Part shown: one piece after another, positions 26,641 to 33,525 of the stretch
How the letters are laid out: each line of letters begins with the position of its first letter
Position numbering within the stretch: position 1 is the stretch's first letter
Assembly (NCBI RefSeq): GCF_039614765.1
Contig: NZ_CP154879.1
Span: forward strand, 1,984,001-2,048,000
From: Castellaniella sp. MT123
GTDB taxonomy: Bacteria; Pseudomonadota; Gammaproteobacteria; Burkholderiales; Burkholderiaceae_B
Length of the DNA: 64,000 nt
Direction: 5' to 3'
Program-made: the position numbers and the translations under genes
Notes under the pieces: generated by a model
The model's database searches: none
Told to the model about the DNA's origin: nothing
The model's input: the letters and a program-made list of their open reading frames with translations, nothing else

Positions 26641-27330
26641 TTATCGATTCAGAAACCGCCAGATCGGCTTGAGCTCGGCCAGCAACCAGCACGAGGGCAG
26701 CACGATCGCCAGGGCAATCAGGCCGCGCCCCGCCCAGTCCTGATCGTCTTGCAGATAAGCATTACACAACCGGATCGGCTGATCCAGATAGACCATGCCG
26801 ACAATGGCGCTCATCCAGCAGAAATTGCCCAGAAAAAACAGCTTGATGACGACGTTGGCCTGACGCAGCGACGCACGCAGCAGCCAGCCGCAGACCGGCA
26901 GACCCAGATATTTGAAGGCCGCAATGCGCCAATCGACCAGCGCATCATCCAGGGCCTTGGGAATCATCCAGCCCGCGCCGATCAAGCTGACCAACAGCAG
27001 ACCTGGGATTCCGTAGGCGTTATACGACCATCGAATCCGCTCTCCGGACGTGGACTTCCACCACAGCCTCTTGCGCGTGGAACCGGATTCGGCGACCGCG
27101 GTCTGCTGCGCTTCCGACGCCGGGGCCGACGCCATGGATGGCGCGCGAGGCTGCCGCCCCGCGTGCCACGCCTGCTCTAGAAAGACGCCACCGAGCACCA
27201 GCAGGGGAATCTGCACCACCATATGCAGGCTCATGAGTCCGGTCAACGTGTCATGCAGGCCCAGGGCGAGCGCCAGGCAGACAACGGCCAGCCCCAGCGA
27301 GACAGGCCCGACCATCCTGGAACGATTCAT
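26641..27330 (-). CDS. Conserved membrane protein of the cbb3-like oxidase operon, function unknown
   Basis: A 229-residue integral membrane protein I cannot assign to a named family. Hydrophobic segments lie at about residues 8-25, 32-52, 108-128, 140-155, 160-182 and 200-220. A charged, Ala/Ser-rich soluble loop is at 58-100 ([20 protein letters not shown]). The last part has a tryptophan/proline-rich pair near [18 protein letters not shown]. The start overlaps the stop of the SCO gene by 4 bases (ATGA), so it is translationally coupled to the copper chaperone and oxidase genes. A role in oxidase assembly or membrane anchoring, analogous to CtaG-like assembly factors, is possible but not shown by any motif. 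Confidence 0.75.
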   Translation of the reverse strand: MNRSRMVGPVSLGLAVVCLALALGLHDTLTGLMSLHMVVQIPLLVLGGVFLEQAWHAGRQPRAPSMASAPASEAQQTAVAESGSTRKRLWWKSTSGERIRWSYNAYGIPGLLLVSLIGAGWMIPKALDDALVDWRIAAFKYLGLPVCGWLLRASLRQANVVIKLFFLGNFCWMSAIVGMVYLDQPIRLCNAYLQDDQDWAGRGLIALAIVLPSCWLLAELKPIWRFLNR

Positions 27331-28073
27331 GGCTGTCTCCCGGTCGGGGCTGGCTGCGTGCCTGCGGATCGTGTGTCGGCAGCGGCAGGCGCAGGCCGCG
27401 AACCGTCAGGCTCCACGGACCCGCCGCGCACAGCCGCTTTGGGTTCGACGGTTCCCGACGCGGAAGTCATGAAGGACTTGGCGGCGTTCAGGGCCCAGCC
27501 CGGATCATCCAGATCCACGATGCGGGCCAGACGCCCATCCGGCGTCACGATGTGAAACGCGGCGTTGTGCTCGAATTCGCCCAGCGGCGCGGGCACAACC
27601 ATGATCCCGAACAGGTCCAGCACCGCATCGCGCTGAGCGGGCTGGGTAAAGGACAGGAACTGCCAGACAGTGGTATCGGCCCCCATCCGGACCGCATACC
27701 GGGCCAGGTCCCGGGCCTGGTCACGCGGATCGAAACTGATGCTGATGAGCCGGATCCGGTGCTGCAGCCCCTCGGCCTCGATCGCCTGCTGCAGGCGCTC
27801 GGTCAGGGATCCCTGTGCCAGACACAAGGCGACACAGCGCGTATAGAAGAAGTTGACGATCGCCACGCGGCCGTCGTCCCGCAGATTACGGGTGAGCAAA
27901 TCGACCCCACCGGCGGAGTCCAGCACATGCGCCGCCGGCACGGGCTGGGGCTGCGCGGCCACCGCCTGGCGCCGGGCGGCCTCGGCCGTCAGGACGGTGA
28001 AGCCATCCGTCAGGCCGTACAGCGTCCCGATGCCCGCCACCAGGGCCAGCACCAGTGACAAAATCCACCGCAT
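27327..28073 (-). CDS. SCO1/SenC/PrrC-family copper chaperone
   Basis: A 248-residue thioredoxin-fold protein of the SCO family, anchored by an N-terminal helix (residues 1-22) with the domain in the periplasm. The copper-binding CxxxC motif is at C80/C84 (NFFYTRCVALCLAQGS), and the third ligand histidine is H169 in GEFEHNAAFHIVTPDGR. SCO proteins deliver copper to oxidase subunits; in cbb3 enzymes some act on CuB assembly. The C-terminal 45 residues are a Pro/Ala-rich tail. It lies 15 bases after the monoheme cytochrome gene and overlaps the next gene by 4 bases, placing it in the oxidase operon. Confidence 0.9.
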   Translation of the reverse strand: MRWILSLVLALVAGIGTLYGLTDGFTVLTAEAARRQAVAAQPQPVPAAHVLDSAGGVDLLTRNLRDDGRVAIVNFFYTRCVALCLAQGSLTERLQQAIEAEGLQHRIRLISISFDPRDQARDLARYAVRMGADTTVWQFLSFTQPAQRDAVLDLFGIMVVPAPLGEFEHNAAFHIVTPDGRLARIVDLDDPGWALNAAKSFMTSASGTVEPKAAVRGGSVEPDGSRPAPAAADTRSAGTQPAPTGRQP

Positions 28074-28088
28074 GACGTGTCCCGGGTC

Positions 28089-28670
28089 TTATTTGCCCAG
28101 CAGCGGACGCAGATCTTCGTCGCCCTTCCAGGGGATGGTCTGCCCCTTGGTTTCCTCGCGGACCTTGGCCACGAACGCGGCATCGATCTTGGAGGCGGAG
28201 TTGCCAAAGCTGGTACGCACATGGCTGATGATCGCGGCCAGTTCCTCGTTCGAGAACTTATCCTGGAAATGCGGCATCTCGCCGTTGTATTTTGCGCCTT
28301 CGACGGTCAGCGGACCATGGATGCCGTGCAACACGATGCGCACCATGATGCTGGCATCGGCCGCATCGACCCATTCGGACTTGGCCAGCGGCGGGAACAC
28401 CCCCGGGACACCGGCCCCGCTGGCCTGGTGACAGGCCACGCAGTTGGCGGTGTACAGCTGACCGCCGTCGGCCGTCACGGGCACGGCAAAGTCGGCTGCC
28501 ACCCGATCGTCTCCGACTGAGGGCGGCATCGGGGTATAGCTGACCGCCAGGTGATACACCGCCCAGATGAACAGGAGGGCGATGACCGTCAGTACGATCT
28601 TGGGAACTGGCCGGCTGCCTTCGTGAGGTTCCGGCTGTTCACGACGCTGCTGAGTGAACTTGTTGCTCAT
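28089..28670 (-). CDS. Membrane-anchored monoheme c-type cytochrome (CcoP-position)
   Basis: A 193-residue cytochrome c with one N-terminal transmembrane helix (about residues 24-43) and a single heme-binding motif, C77-x2-C80-H81 (NCVACHQASGAGVPG). The probable distal methionine is in YNGEMPHFQDKFSNEE. It occupies the operon place where diheme ccoP normally lies but has only one CxxCH. It probably passes electrons to CcoO/CcoN. The start overlaps the ccoO stop by 4 bases (ATGA). No CcoQ-like gene is present next to it. It could instead be an independent electron donor; the coupling to ccoO favours a subunit role. Confidence 0.88.
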   Translation of the reverse strand: MSNKFTQQRREQPEPHEGSRPVPKIVLTVIALLFIWAVYHLAVSYTPMPPSVGDDRVAADFAVPVTADGGQLYTANCVACHQASGAGVPGVFPPLAKSEWVDAADASIMVRIVLHGIHGPLTVEGAKYNGEMPHFQDKFSNEELAAIISHVRTSFGNSASKIDAAFVAKVREETKGQTIPWKGDEDLRPLLGK

Positions 28671-29323
28671 TTCTTCGCTCCATCCTCAGCCGCTGTCGCC
28701 TTGATTCGGGCGGCGGACTCGTCCTTGACGACCTGGGGCAAGGTCGCATCCGGATTAACTGGGTACGTATGATCCAGGCCAATCAGGTAAGCCACCAGAT
28801 CGAGAGCCTGAGGCGACGCGACCACGACCTTGCCCGCAGGCGCGAAGCTGGGCGGCAGGTTGACGACCTTGTCGCCGGCATCGGCCTTGTCCTTGAGTTT
28901 GAACATGAACGGGAAGGACGGCATGGTGCTGCCCGGCGTGTAGGCACGCGGTTCGTACAGGTGTCCCAGGTTCCAGTCCACGCTGGGCTGGCGCGCCCCG
29001 ACATTGAACAGATCGGGCCCGGTCCGCATGGTGCCCATCAAGTGGGGGTTGTCGTAGTAATAATCGCCCGCCACCGGCGCACGCCCCCAGCCGCGCTGGA
29101 AGTCGGGCGCCATGGACTGGCTGCGCGGCTGCTGCGAATGGCAATAGACGCAACCCATCGAGATGTAGACTTCGCGGCCACGCAGCTGCTGTTCCGTATA
29201 GGGCTTCAGGCCCGGCGAAGGCTGCACGTTGTCCAACTGCAGGTAGGGCACGACGACCAGGGTCGCTGTGGCCAGGGCGAGGGTCACCATCGCCCCACTA
29301 AGGAGTTTGTATTCGCTTTCCAT
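28667..29323 (-). CDS. ccoO: cbb3-type cytochrome c oxidase subunit II (CcoO)
   Basis: A 218-residue monoheme membrane cytochrome. It has an N-terminal anchor helix (about residues 8-28) and the heme c motif C58-x2-C61-H62 in SMGCVYCHSQQPRSQ. RGWGRAPVAGDYYYDNPHLMGTMRTGPDLFNVG is the CcoO signature region (positions about 78-110), and STMPSFPFMF supplies the methionine ligand. It transfers electrons from a soluble or membrane cytochrome to the CcoN hemes. It begins two bases after the ccoN stop and overlaps the following cytochrome gene by 4 bases. Sequence and synteny support CcoO clearly. Confidence 0.94.
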   Translation of the reverse strand: MESEYKLLSGAMVTLALATATLVVVPYLQLDNVQPSPGLKPYTEQQLRGREVYISMGCVYCHSQQPRSQSMAPDFQRGWGRAPVAGDYYYDNPHLMGTMRTGPDLFNVGARQPSVDWNLGHLYEPRAYTPGSTMPSFPFMFKLKDKADAGDKVVNLPPSFAPAGKVVVASPQALDLVAYLIGLDHTYPVNPDATLPQVVKDESAARIKATAAEDGAKK

Positions 29324-29325
29324 GA

Positions 29326-30999
29326 TCAGGCACCTGCAATCGCCTGACTTTCAGGCTGAAACTTACGGTTGTGCAACAGGGCGGGGCCCACGCGGCTCGT
29401 GCCATAACGCAGAGCCATCAGCACGAAGTGCACGGCAAACACCAGGTGACCCAGGGTCATCAGAGAACCACCCAGCGTGCGGCCTTCGAGGTACGGAATC
29501 GTGACCCGCACCGAATCCATGAAGGGCTTGGAGGCATCCAGCATGTCCAGACCCTGCAGCCAGCCGCCCGTGGACAGGCTGACGAAATAAATGCCGATGC
29601 CGATCGTCACCAGCCAGAAATGCAGGCTGATGAGCTTGGGATGCGGCCATTCCCAGGACATGACGCGCGGCATCACAAAATAGATGGCGCCGAACATGAC
29701 GATCGAGAAGAACGCGTACAGGCCCAGGTGAGCATGCGCCACGGTGAAGTGCGTGAAGTGCGCGACCGTGCTGACACTGCGCAGAGCTTCGAAGGATCCT
29801 TCGAAGGAGCTGAGCGTATACATCATCGCGCCGACCACGATGAAGCGCAGCGTGGGCGAATAATACATGGTCTTGAACTGGCCACGCATCGTCAGGTGCT
29901 GGTTCACCGAGAACGCCAGCACGGGGATGATCATCATCATGGACTGCACGATGGACAGCGAGATCAGCCAGTGCGGCACAGGACCGCCGACCAGGTGGTG
30001 ACCGCCAACCTGCCCGTAGAAGAAGGCCAGCGCCCAAAAACCGATCAGCGACAGGTTGTAGGACTGGATCGGACGGCCGACGATTTTCGGCAGGAAGTAA
30101 TACACGGAGGCCAGGGCGATCGGCGTGTAGTACAGCCCCAGCACATTGTGGCCGAACCACCAGTTCATGGTCGCCTGCTCGACGCCGAAGTGCACGCCCG
30201 GAACCTTGCCGATGAAATACAGGATGGGAAACCAGAACAGCGCCGCGCCCATGTACCAGATCGACACGTACAGGTGATCGACCTTGCGGTTACGCAGCGT
30301 GAAGACCAGCGGCAGCGCGATCAGCGCACCGCCGATGACCAGCAGGATGCTGACCTGCCAGGGAATTTCCAGCCATTCCAGGCCGTCATTGATGCCCACG
30401 GCGATGCTGCCCAGGCCGGCGATCAGGCCGGCGTTCCACAGCATGCAGCCCAGCAGCGCGAAACGGCCGCCGTACAAGCGCGTCTTCAGCAGGCGCGGCA
30501 GTACCCAGGTAGCGATGCCGAAGGCCGCCATCGGACACCAACCATACGCCACCATGTTCAGGTGCAGCGTGCGGGTGCGCCCGAAGGTCAGCCAGGCATA
30601 CTGGGTCAGGAATTCGGGGTTATGCAGCTTGATGGAGCTGATCAGGCCGAAGGTGGACGCCACCACCAGCCACACGATGGCACAGGACAGGAAGACAAAT
30701 GTGACGTACGCCGTGGATTGGTCCGCTTCCATCCGGTCGGCCAGTTCGCGCTTGAGCTGGTCGGCCAGCGACGGATCGATGACGGCCTTGCCGCCTTCGG
30801 TCACGGTCTTTTGCAGGCCGGCCCGCTGCTCGGGCGTGGCGGAAGGGTCTTCGACGTGGCCGATTTCGCCCGTCGAAAAAATGACCCCGGCTGCGGCAGG
30901 GTTGTCGTCGAACATGTTCCGCCGCAACGACCAGATAAAAATACCCAGCCCCGTGACGGACATGATGAAGGTCAGGAGTAATACGGTGACGGTATCCAC
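29326..30999 (-). CDS. ccoN: cbb3-type oxidase catalytic subunit CcoN with N-terminal CcoS-like segment
   Basis: A 557-residue heme-copper oxidase subunit I. From about residue 92 it matches CcoN: heme b and CuB histidines in RTLHLNMVAYGW, WWFGHNVLGLYY, VGGHHLVGGPVPHW and THFTVAHAHLGLYA, the SYNLSLIGFWAL segment that holds the cross-linked tyrosine region, and LSSFEGSFEAL. The first roughly 52 residues form a separate single-helix unit. It reads FIMSVTGLGIFIWSLRRN and then MFDDNP with an acidic VEDP tail. This resembles the assembly protein CcoS, followed by a charged linker. The start chosen is a GTG (30999) with GGAAG upstream; another ATG at MSVTGLG is possible. It heads the oxidase operon and reduces O2 to water. 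Confidence 0.9.
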   Translation of the reverse strand: MDTVTVLLLTFIMSVTGLGIFIWSLRRNMFDDNPAAAGVIFSTGEIGHVEDPSATPEQRAGLQKTVTEGGKAVIDPSLADQLKRELADRMEADQSTAYVTFVFLSCAIVWLVVASTFGLISSIKLHNPEFLTQYAWLTFGRTRTLHLNMVAYGWCPMAAFGIATWVLPRLLKTRLYGGRFALLGCMLWNAGLIAGLGSIAVGINDGLEWLEIPWQVSILLVIGGALIALPLVFTLRNRKVDHLYVSIWYMGAALFWFPILYFIGKVPGVHFGVEQATMNWWFGHNVLGLYYTPIALASVYYFLPKIVGRPIQSYNLSLIGFWALAFFYGQVGGHHLVGGPVPHWLISLSIVQSMMMIIPVLAFSVNQHLTMRGQFKTMYYSPTLRFIVVGAMMYTLSSFEGSFEALRSVSTVAHFTHFTVAHAHLGLYAFFSIVMFGAIYFVMPRVMSWEWPHPKLISLHFWLVTIGIGIYFVSLSTGGWLQGLDMLDASKPFMDSVRVTIPYLEGRTLGGSLMTLGHLVFAVHFVLMALRYGTSRVGPALLHNRKFQPESQAIAGA

Positions 31000-31097
31000 A
31001 GTGCTTCCAGTGAAGGACAAATGAAGCCCGGACCCAGATAAAATCAAGCCCGGCGACCCGGAATTGTAGCGCCAGTTTTGATCTATGATAAATCCGC

Positions 31098-31116
31098 ACA
31101 TCTTTTACAGAGATGT
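31098..31116. promoter_or_regulatory. Inverted repeat in the ccoN/osmC-like divergent spacer
   Basis: The 264-base spacer between the divergent ccoN and OsmC-like genes contains ACATCT (31098-31103) and AGATGT (31111-31116), a perfect 6-base inverted repeat separated by 7 bases. It is near a TTGAT-containing AT-rich patch at 31078-31091. It could be a regulator site, but no consensus for a known factor is met. The rest of the spacer shows no gene. Confidence 0.3.
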
Positions 31117-31263
31117 AAATCCCCATGCAAGCTGGGGGCTTCGCGAACCATCAAGACCATCAGACACCCGATTTCCCCGGGCGTCACTCAGGGCATTCAC
31201 CGAGTTGCCGGCACCCGACACCTGGGCATCGCCCAGACTTCTTCCGCTGAAAGGATACACATC

Positions 31264-31713
31264 ATGGAATGCACCCTCGACTGGCAAGGCCCCGACGGCA
31301 TGCTGTTCGTTTCACGCACCGGCAGTGGCCACGTCCTGGCAATGGACGGTGCCCCCGAGGGCGGCGGCCAGAATCTGGCCCCCCGCCCCATGGAAACAGT
31401 GCTGACCGGCGCAGGTGGCTGCGCGGCCTACGATGTGGTGCTGATCCTGAAGCGCGGCCGCCACGCGATCACCGGCTGCCGGGTGAAGCTGACGGCGGAG
31501 CGCGCCGACACGGAACCGAAAGTCTTCACTCATATCCACTTCGAGTTCCAGGTGACCGGGCGGGATCTGCCGCAAGCGACCGTGGAACGGGCGGTGGAAC
31601 TGTCGCATACGAAATATTGTTCGGCGATCGCAATGCTGGAAAAGACGGCGAAGATCACGCATTCGGTGGAGATCATCGCCGCAGTCCCGGATGCTGGGGC
31701 GTTGTCCAAATAA
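31264..31713 (+). CDS. OsmC/YhfA-family protein
   Basis: A 149-residue OsmC-fold protein of the YhfA-like branch. The start ATG (MECTLDWQGPDGM) has AAAGGA 9 bases upstream. The two family cysteines are present: C53 in TGAGGCAAYDVVLIL and C119 in ELSHTKYCSAIAMLE. PMETVLTGAGG is the usual helix start. OsmC/Ohr proteins reduce organic peroxides through these cysteines; YhfA-type members are less well defined, so I do not assign a specific substrate. It is divergent from the oxidase operon and 12 bases upstream of thyA on the same strand. Its base composition matches the host DNA, whereas thyA onward does not. Confidence 0.9.
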   Translation: MECTLDWQGPDGMLFVSRTGSGHVLAMDGAPEGGGQNLAPRPMETVLTGAGGCAAYDVVLILKRGRHAITGCRVKLTAERADTEPKVFTHIHFEFQVTGRDLPQATVERAVELSHTKYCSAIAMLEKTAKITHSVEIIAAVPDAGALSK

Positions 31714-31725
31714 CTGGATGCATAC

Positions 31726-32559
31726 ATGAAGCAATACCTTGCACTTCTTCAAGACATTTTGGAAAACGGCCTGGTGAAGGGCGACCGTACGGGGACCGGC
31801 ACAACGTCAGTGTTTGGCCGCCAGCTACGGCACGACCTATCAAAAGGCTTTCCGCTACTGACCACAAAGAAGCTGCATTTCAAGAGCGTCGCCAACGAAC
31901 TCATCTGGTTCCTCAGCGGCAACACCAATGTCACTTGGCTGCAGGAGCACGGGGTCAGCATCTGGAACGAATGGGCCACCGAAGATAATGAGCTTGGCCC
32001 CGTATACGGCAAACAGTGGACGGCATGGCCAACCAAGGACGGCGGCACCATCAACCAGATTGACTACGTGGTCGAAACGCTGAAGAAGAATCCAAACAGC
32101 CGCCGCATTCTCTTCCACGGCTGGAACCCGGAATATTTGCCTGACGAGAAGATCAGCCCCCAGGAAAATGCCAAACGGGGCCGTATGGCACTACCACCAT
32201 GCCACCTGCTCTACCAATTCTATGTAGCAGAAGGCAAACTATCCTCGCTGCTATACATCAGAAGCTCGGACAGCTTCCTCGGGCTTCCGTACAACATCGC
32301 CTCACTGGCTTTGTTGACGCACATGCTTGCTCAACAGTGTGACCTGGAGCCACATGAGATCATAGTGAGTCTCGGCGATCTGCACGCTTACTCCAATCAC
32401 ATGACACAGATTCACACACAACTACAACGCAACGCTCGTGAGTTGCCGCAGCTAGTGATCAAGCGTAAGCCGGGCTCGATTTACGACTACAGCTTTGAAG
32501 ACTTCGAAATCGTGGGCTATGACCCGTATCCCAGCATCCCTGCCCCCATCGCTGTCTGA
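31726..32559 (+). CDS. thyA: Thymidylate synthase
   Basis: A 277-residue ThyA that methylates dUMP to dTMP with methylene-tetrahydrofolate. Matches: [20 protein letters not shown] (phosphate-binding arginine), [33 protein letters not shown], and the catalytic cysteine C159 in [15 protein letters not shown]. These are followed by [26 protein letters not shown] and the C-terminal [18 protein letters not shown]. Length is near the family norm of 264-285. Codon use is unlike the neighbours on the left (more CTA, TTG, ATA, AA-rich third positions) and visibly lower in GC, suggesting transfer together with the ars genes. The usual downstream folA is absent. Confidence 0.95.
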   Translation: MKQYLALLQDILENGLVKGDRTGTGTTSVFGRQLRHDLSKGFPLLTTKKLHFKSVANELIWFLSGNTNVTWLQEHGVSIWNEWATEDNELGPVYGKQWTAWPTKDGGTINQIDYVVETLKKNPNSRRILFHGWNPEYLPDEKISPQENAKRGRMALPPCHLLYQFYVAEGKLSSLLYIRSSDSFLGLPYNIASLALLTHMLAQQCDLEPHEIIVSLGDLHAYSNHMTQIHTQLQRNARELPQLVIKRKPGSIYDYSFEDFEIVGYDPYPSIPAPIAV

Positions 32560-32578
32560 GGATGCGGTGTAATTGGCC

Positions 32579-32597
32579 CGAGGAGCAGTGCTCCTCG
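32579..32597. repeat. Perfect 8-bp stem hairpin downstream of thyA
   Basis: CGAGGAGC (32579-32586) and GCTCCTCG (32590-32597) form a perfect 8-base stem with a 3-base loop 19 bases after the thyA stop. There is no T-tract, so it is not a classical rho-independent terminator. It may help end the thyA transcript. The remaining 130 bases up to arsR hold only an AT-rich probable promoter patch (about 32700-32730), which would serve arsR. Confidence 0.45.
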
Positions 32598-32732
32598 CGA
32601 TACCCCTGGCCAAGGCATTCAGTCGTGACTGTGTCCGGTTTTTCAGGGGGCTAGTCCATTGCCATAGTCGGCATTTGAGCGAGTTTGGCCTTTCAGTCCC
32701 TTTTAATTCAATATTTGTTGTATTATGGATCT

Positions 32733-33056
32733 ATGAACGAAGCTCAAACTGTCTCTGCGCTTAGCGCACTCGCCCACACTCAACGTCTGCGAGTGTTTCG
32801 TGCCTTGGTTATCGCCGGCCTGGAAGGGCAGACACCCAGCGTCCTGGCCGAGCAGCTTGAGGTGGCACGCAACACGCTATCGTTCCACCTAAAAGAATTA
32901 GCCCATGCCGGTCTGGTCACGATCGAGCAGCAAGGCCGCAACCACATCTACCGCGCCGACTTCTCCCAGATGAATGGGCTGCTTGGCTATCTGACCGAGC
33001 ATTGCTGCCAGGACGGCGTATGCGAAGTATCCCAGTCCTCCCACTGCAACTGCTAA
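32733..33056 (+). CDS. arsR: ArsR/SmtB-family arsenic-responsive repressor
   Basis: A 107-residue winged-helix ArsR-family repressor. The HTH is LAEQLEVARNTLSFHLKELA, followed by wing VTIEQQGRNHIYRADF. It lacks the ELCVCDL arsenite site of plasmid R773 ArsR in the helix before the HTH. Instead it has a C-terminal cysteine cluster, C91, C92, C97, C105 and C107 (EHCCQDGVCEVSQSSHCNC), resembling the C-terminal type of site described for Acidithiobacillus ferrooxidans ArsR. It should repress the downstream arsDA genes until arsenite binds. The ATG choice gives the family start; an upstream in-frame extension is AT-rich noncoding DNA. Confidence 0.92.
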   Translation: MNEAQTVSALSALAHTQRLRVFRALVIAGLEGQTPSVLAEQLEVARNTLSFHLKELAHAGLVTIEQQGRNHIYRADFSQMNGLLGYLTEHCCQDGVCEVSQSSHCNC

Positions 33057-33152
33057 TGCCATGACCTCCAGCACCATCCACAACCGCACTCTTCATCTGT
33101 ACGGGCAATTCCGCACGCTCCATTCTCACTGAAAGATTCGAAAGGACACCCT

Positions 33153-33512
33153 ATGCCAAACATCCAGATTTTTGACCCGGCACTGTGTTGCAGCACAGGC
33201 GTCTGTGGCATTGAAGTCGATGAGAACTTGGTGAAATTCGCCGCCGACGTAGACTGGGCTACGCAAAGCGGAGCCCAAGTCGAACGCTTCAACCTGGCAC
33301 AGCAGCCCTTGGCTTTCGCAGAGAACCCAACCGTCAAGGGCTTCCTGGAACGCTCGGGACAAGAAGCGCTTCCTCTGGTGCTCGTCAATGGCGAAGTGGC
33401 CTTGGCTGGCCGCTATCCCAACCGTAGCGAACTGGCCCGCTGGGCTGGCCTTCAGGTGTCTGAAGCGCCTTCCACGCAAGGCGCTTGCTGCTCTGGTGGC
33501 CGCTGCTGCTGA
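33153..33512 (+). CDS. arsD: Arsenite metallochaperone ArsD
   Basis: A 119-residue ArsD, which binds arsenite or antimonite and hands it to the ArsA ATPase; it can also act as a weak repressor. The three chaperone cysteines are exactly placed: C12, C13 and C18 in FDPALCCSTGVCGIEVDE. VERFNLAQQPLAF, GRYPNRSELARWAGL and the C-terminal vicinal pairs in ACCSGGRCC match the R773 protein. A purine-rich site (GAAAGGA) lies upstream of the ATG. It is between arsR and arsA, with 13 bases to arsA. The 96 bases between arsR and arsD contain no convincing gene. Confidence 0.95.
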   Translation: MPNIQIFDPALCCSTGVCGIEVDENLVKFAADVDWATQSGAQVERFNLAQQPLAFAENPTVKGFLERSGQEALPLVLVNGEVALAGRYPNRSELARWAGLQVSEAPSTQGACCSGGRCC

Positions 33513-33525
33513 ATCAGGAGGGACC

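Noticed and set aside
31078-31091. FNR/Anr-like box (TTGATCTATGATAA) upstream of the cbb3-like oxidase operon
   Set aside because: Only one half-site (TTGAT) matches the TTGAT-N4-ATCAA consensus, and the distance to any plausible -10 of ccoN does not fit FNR-type activation. It may be chance.
32620-32700. Possible transposon end (GGGGG-rich stretch after thyA)
   Set aside because: Does not match Tn3-family or IS terminal repeats; no partner repeat found on the other side of the ars genes.
33061-33132. 23-codon frame between arsR and arsD
   Set aside because: Short, without a clear ribosome binding site or recognisable residues; more likely spacer.
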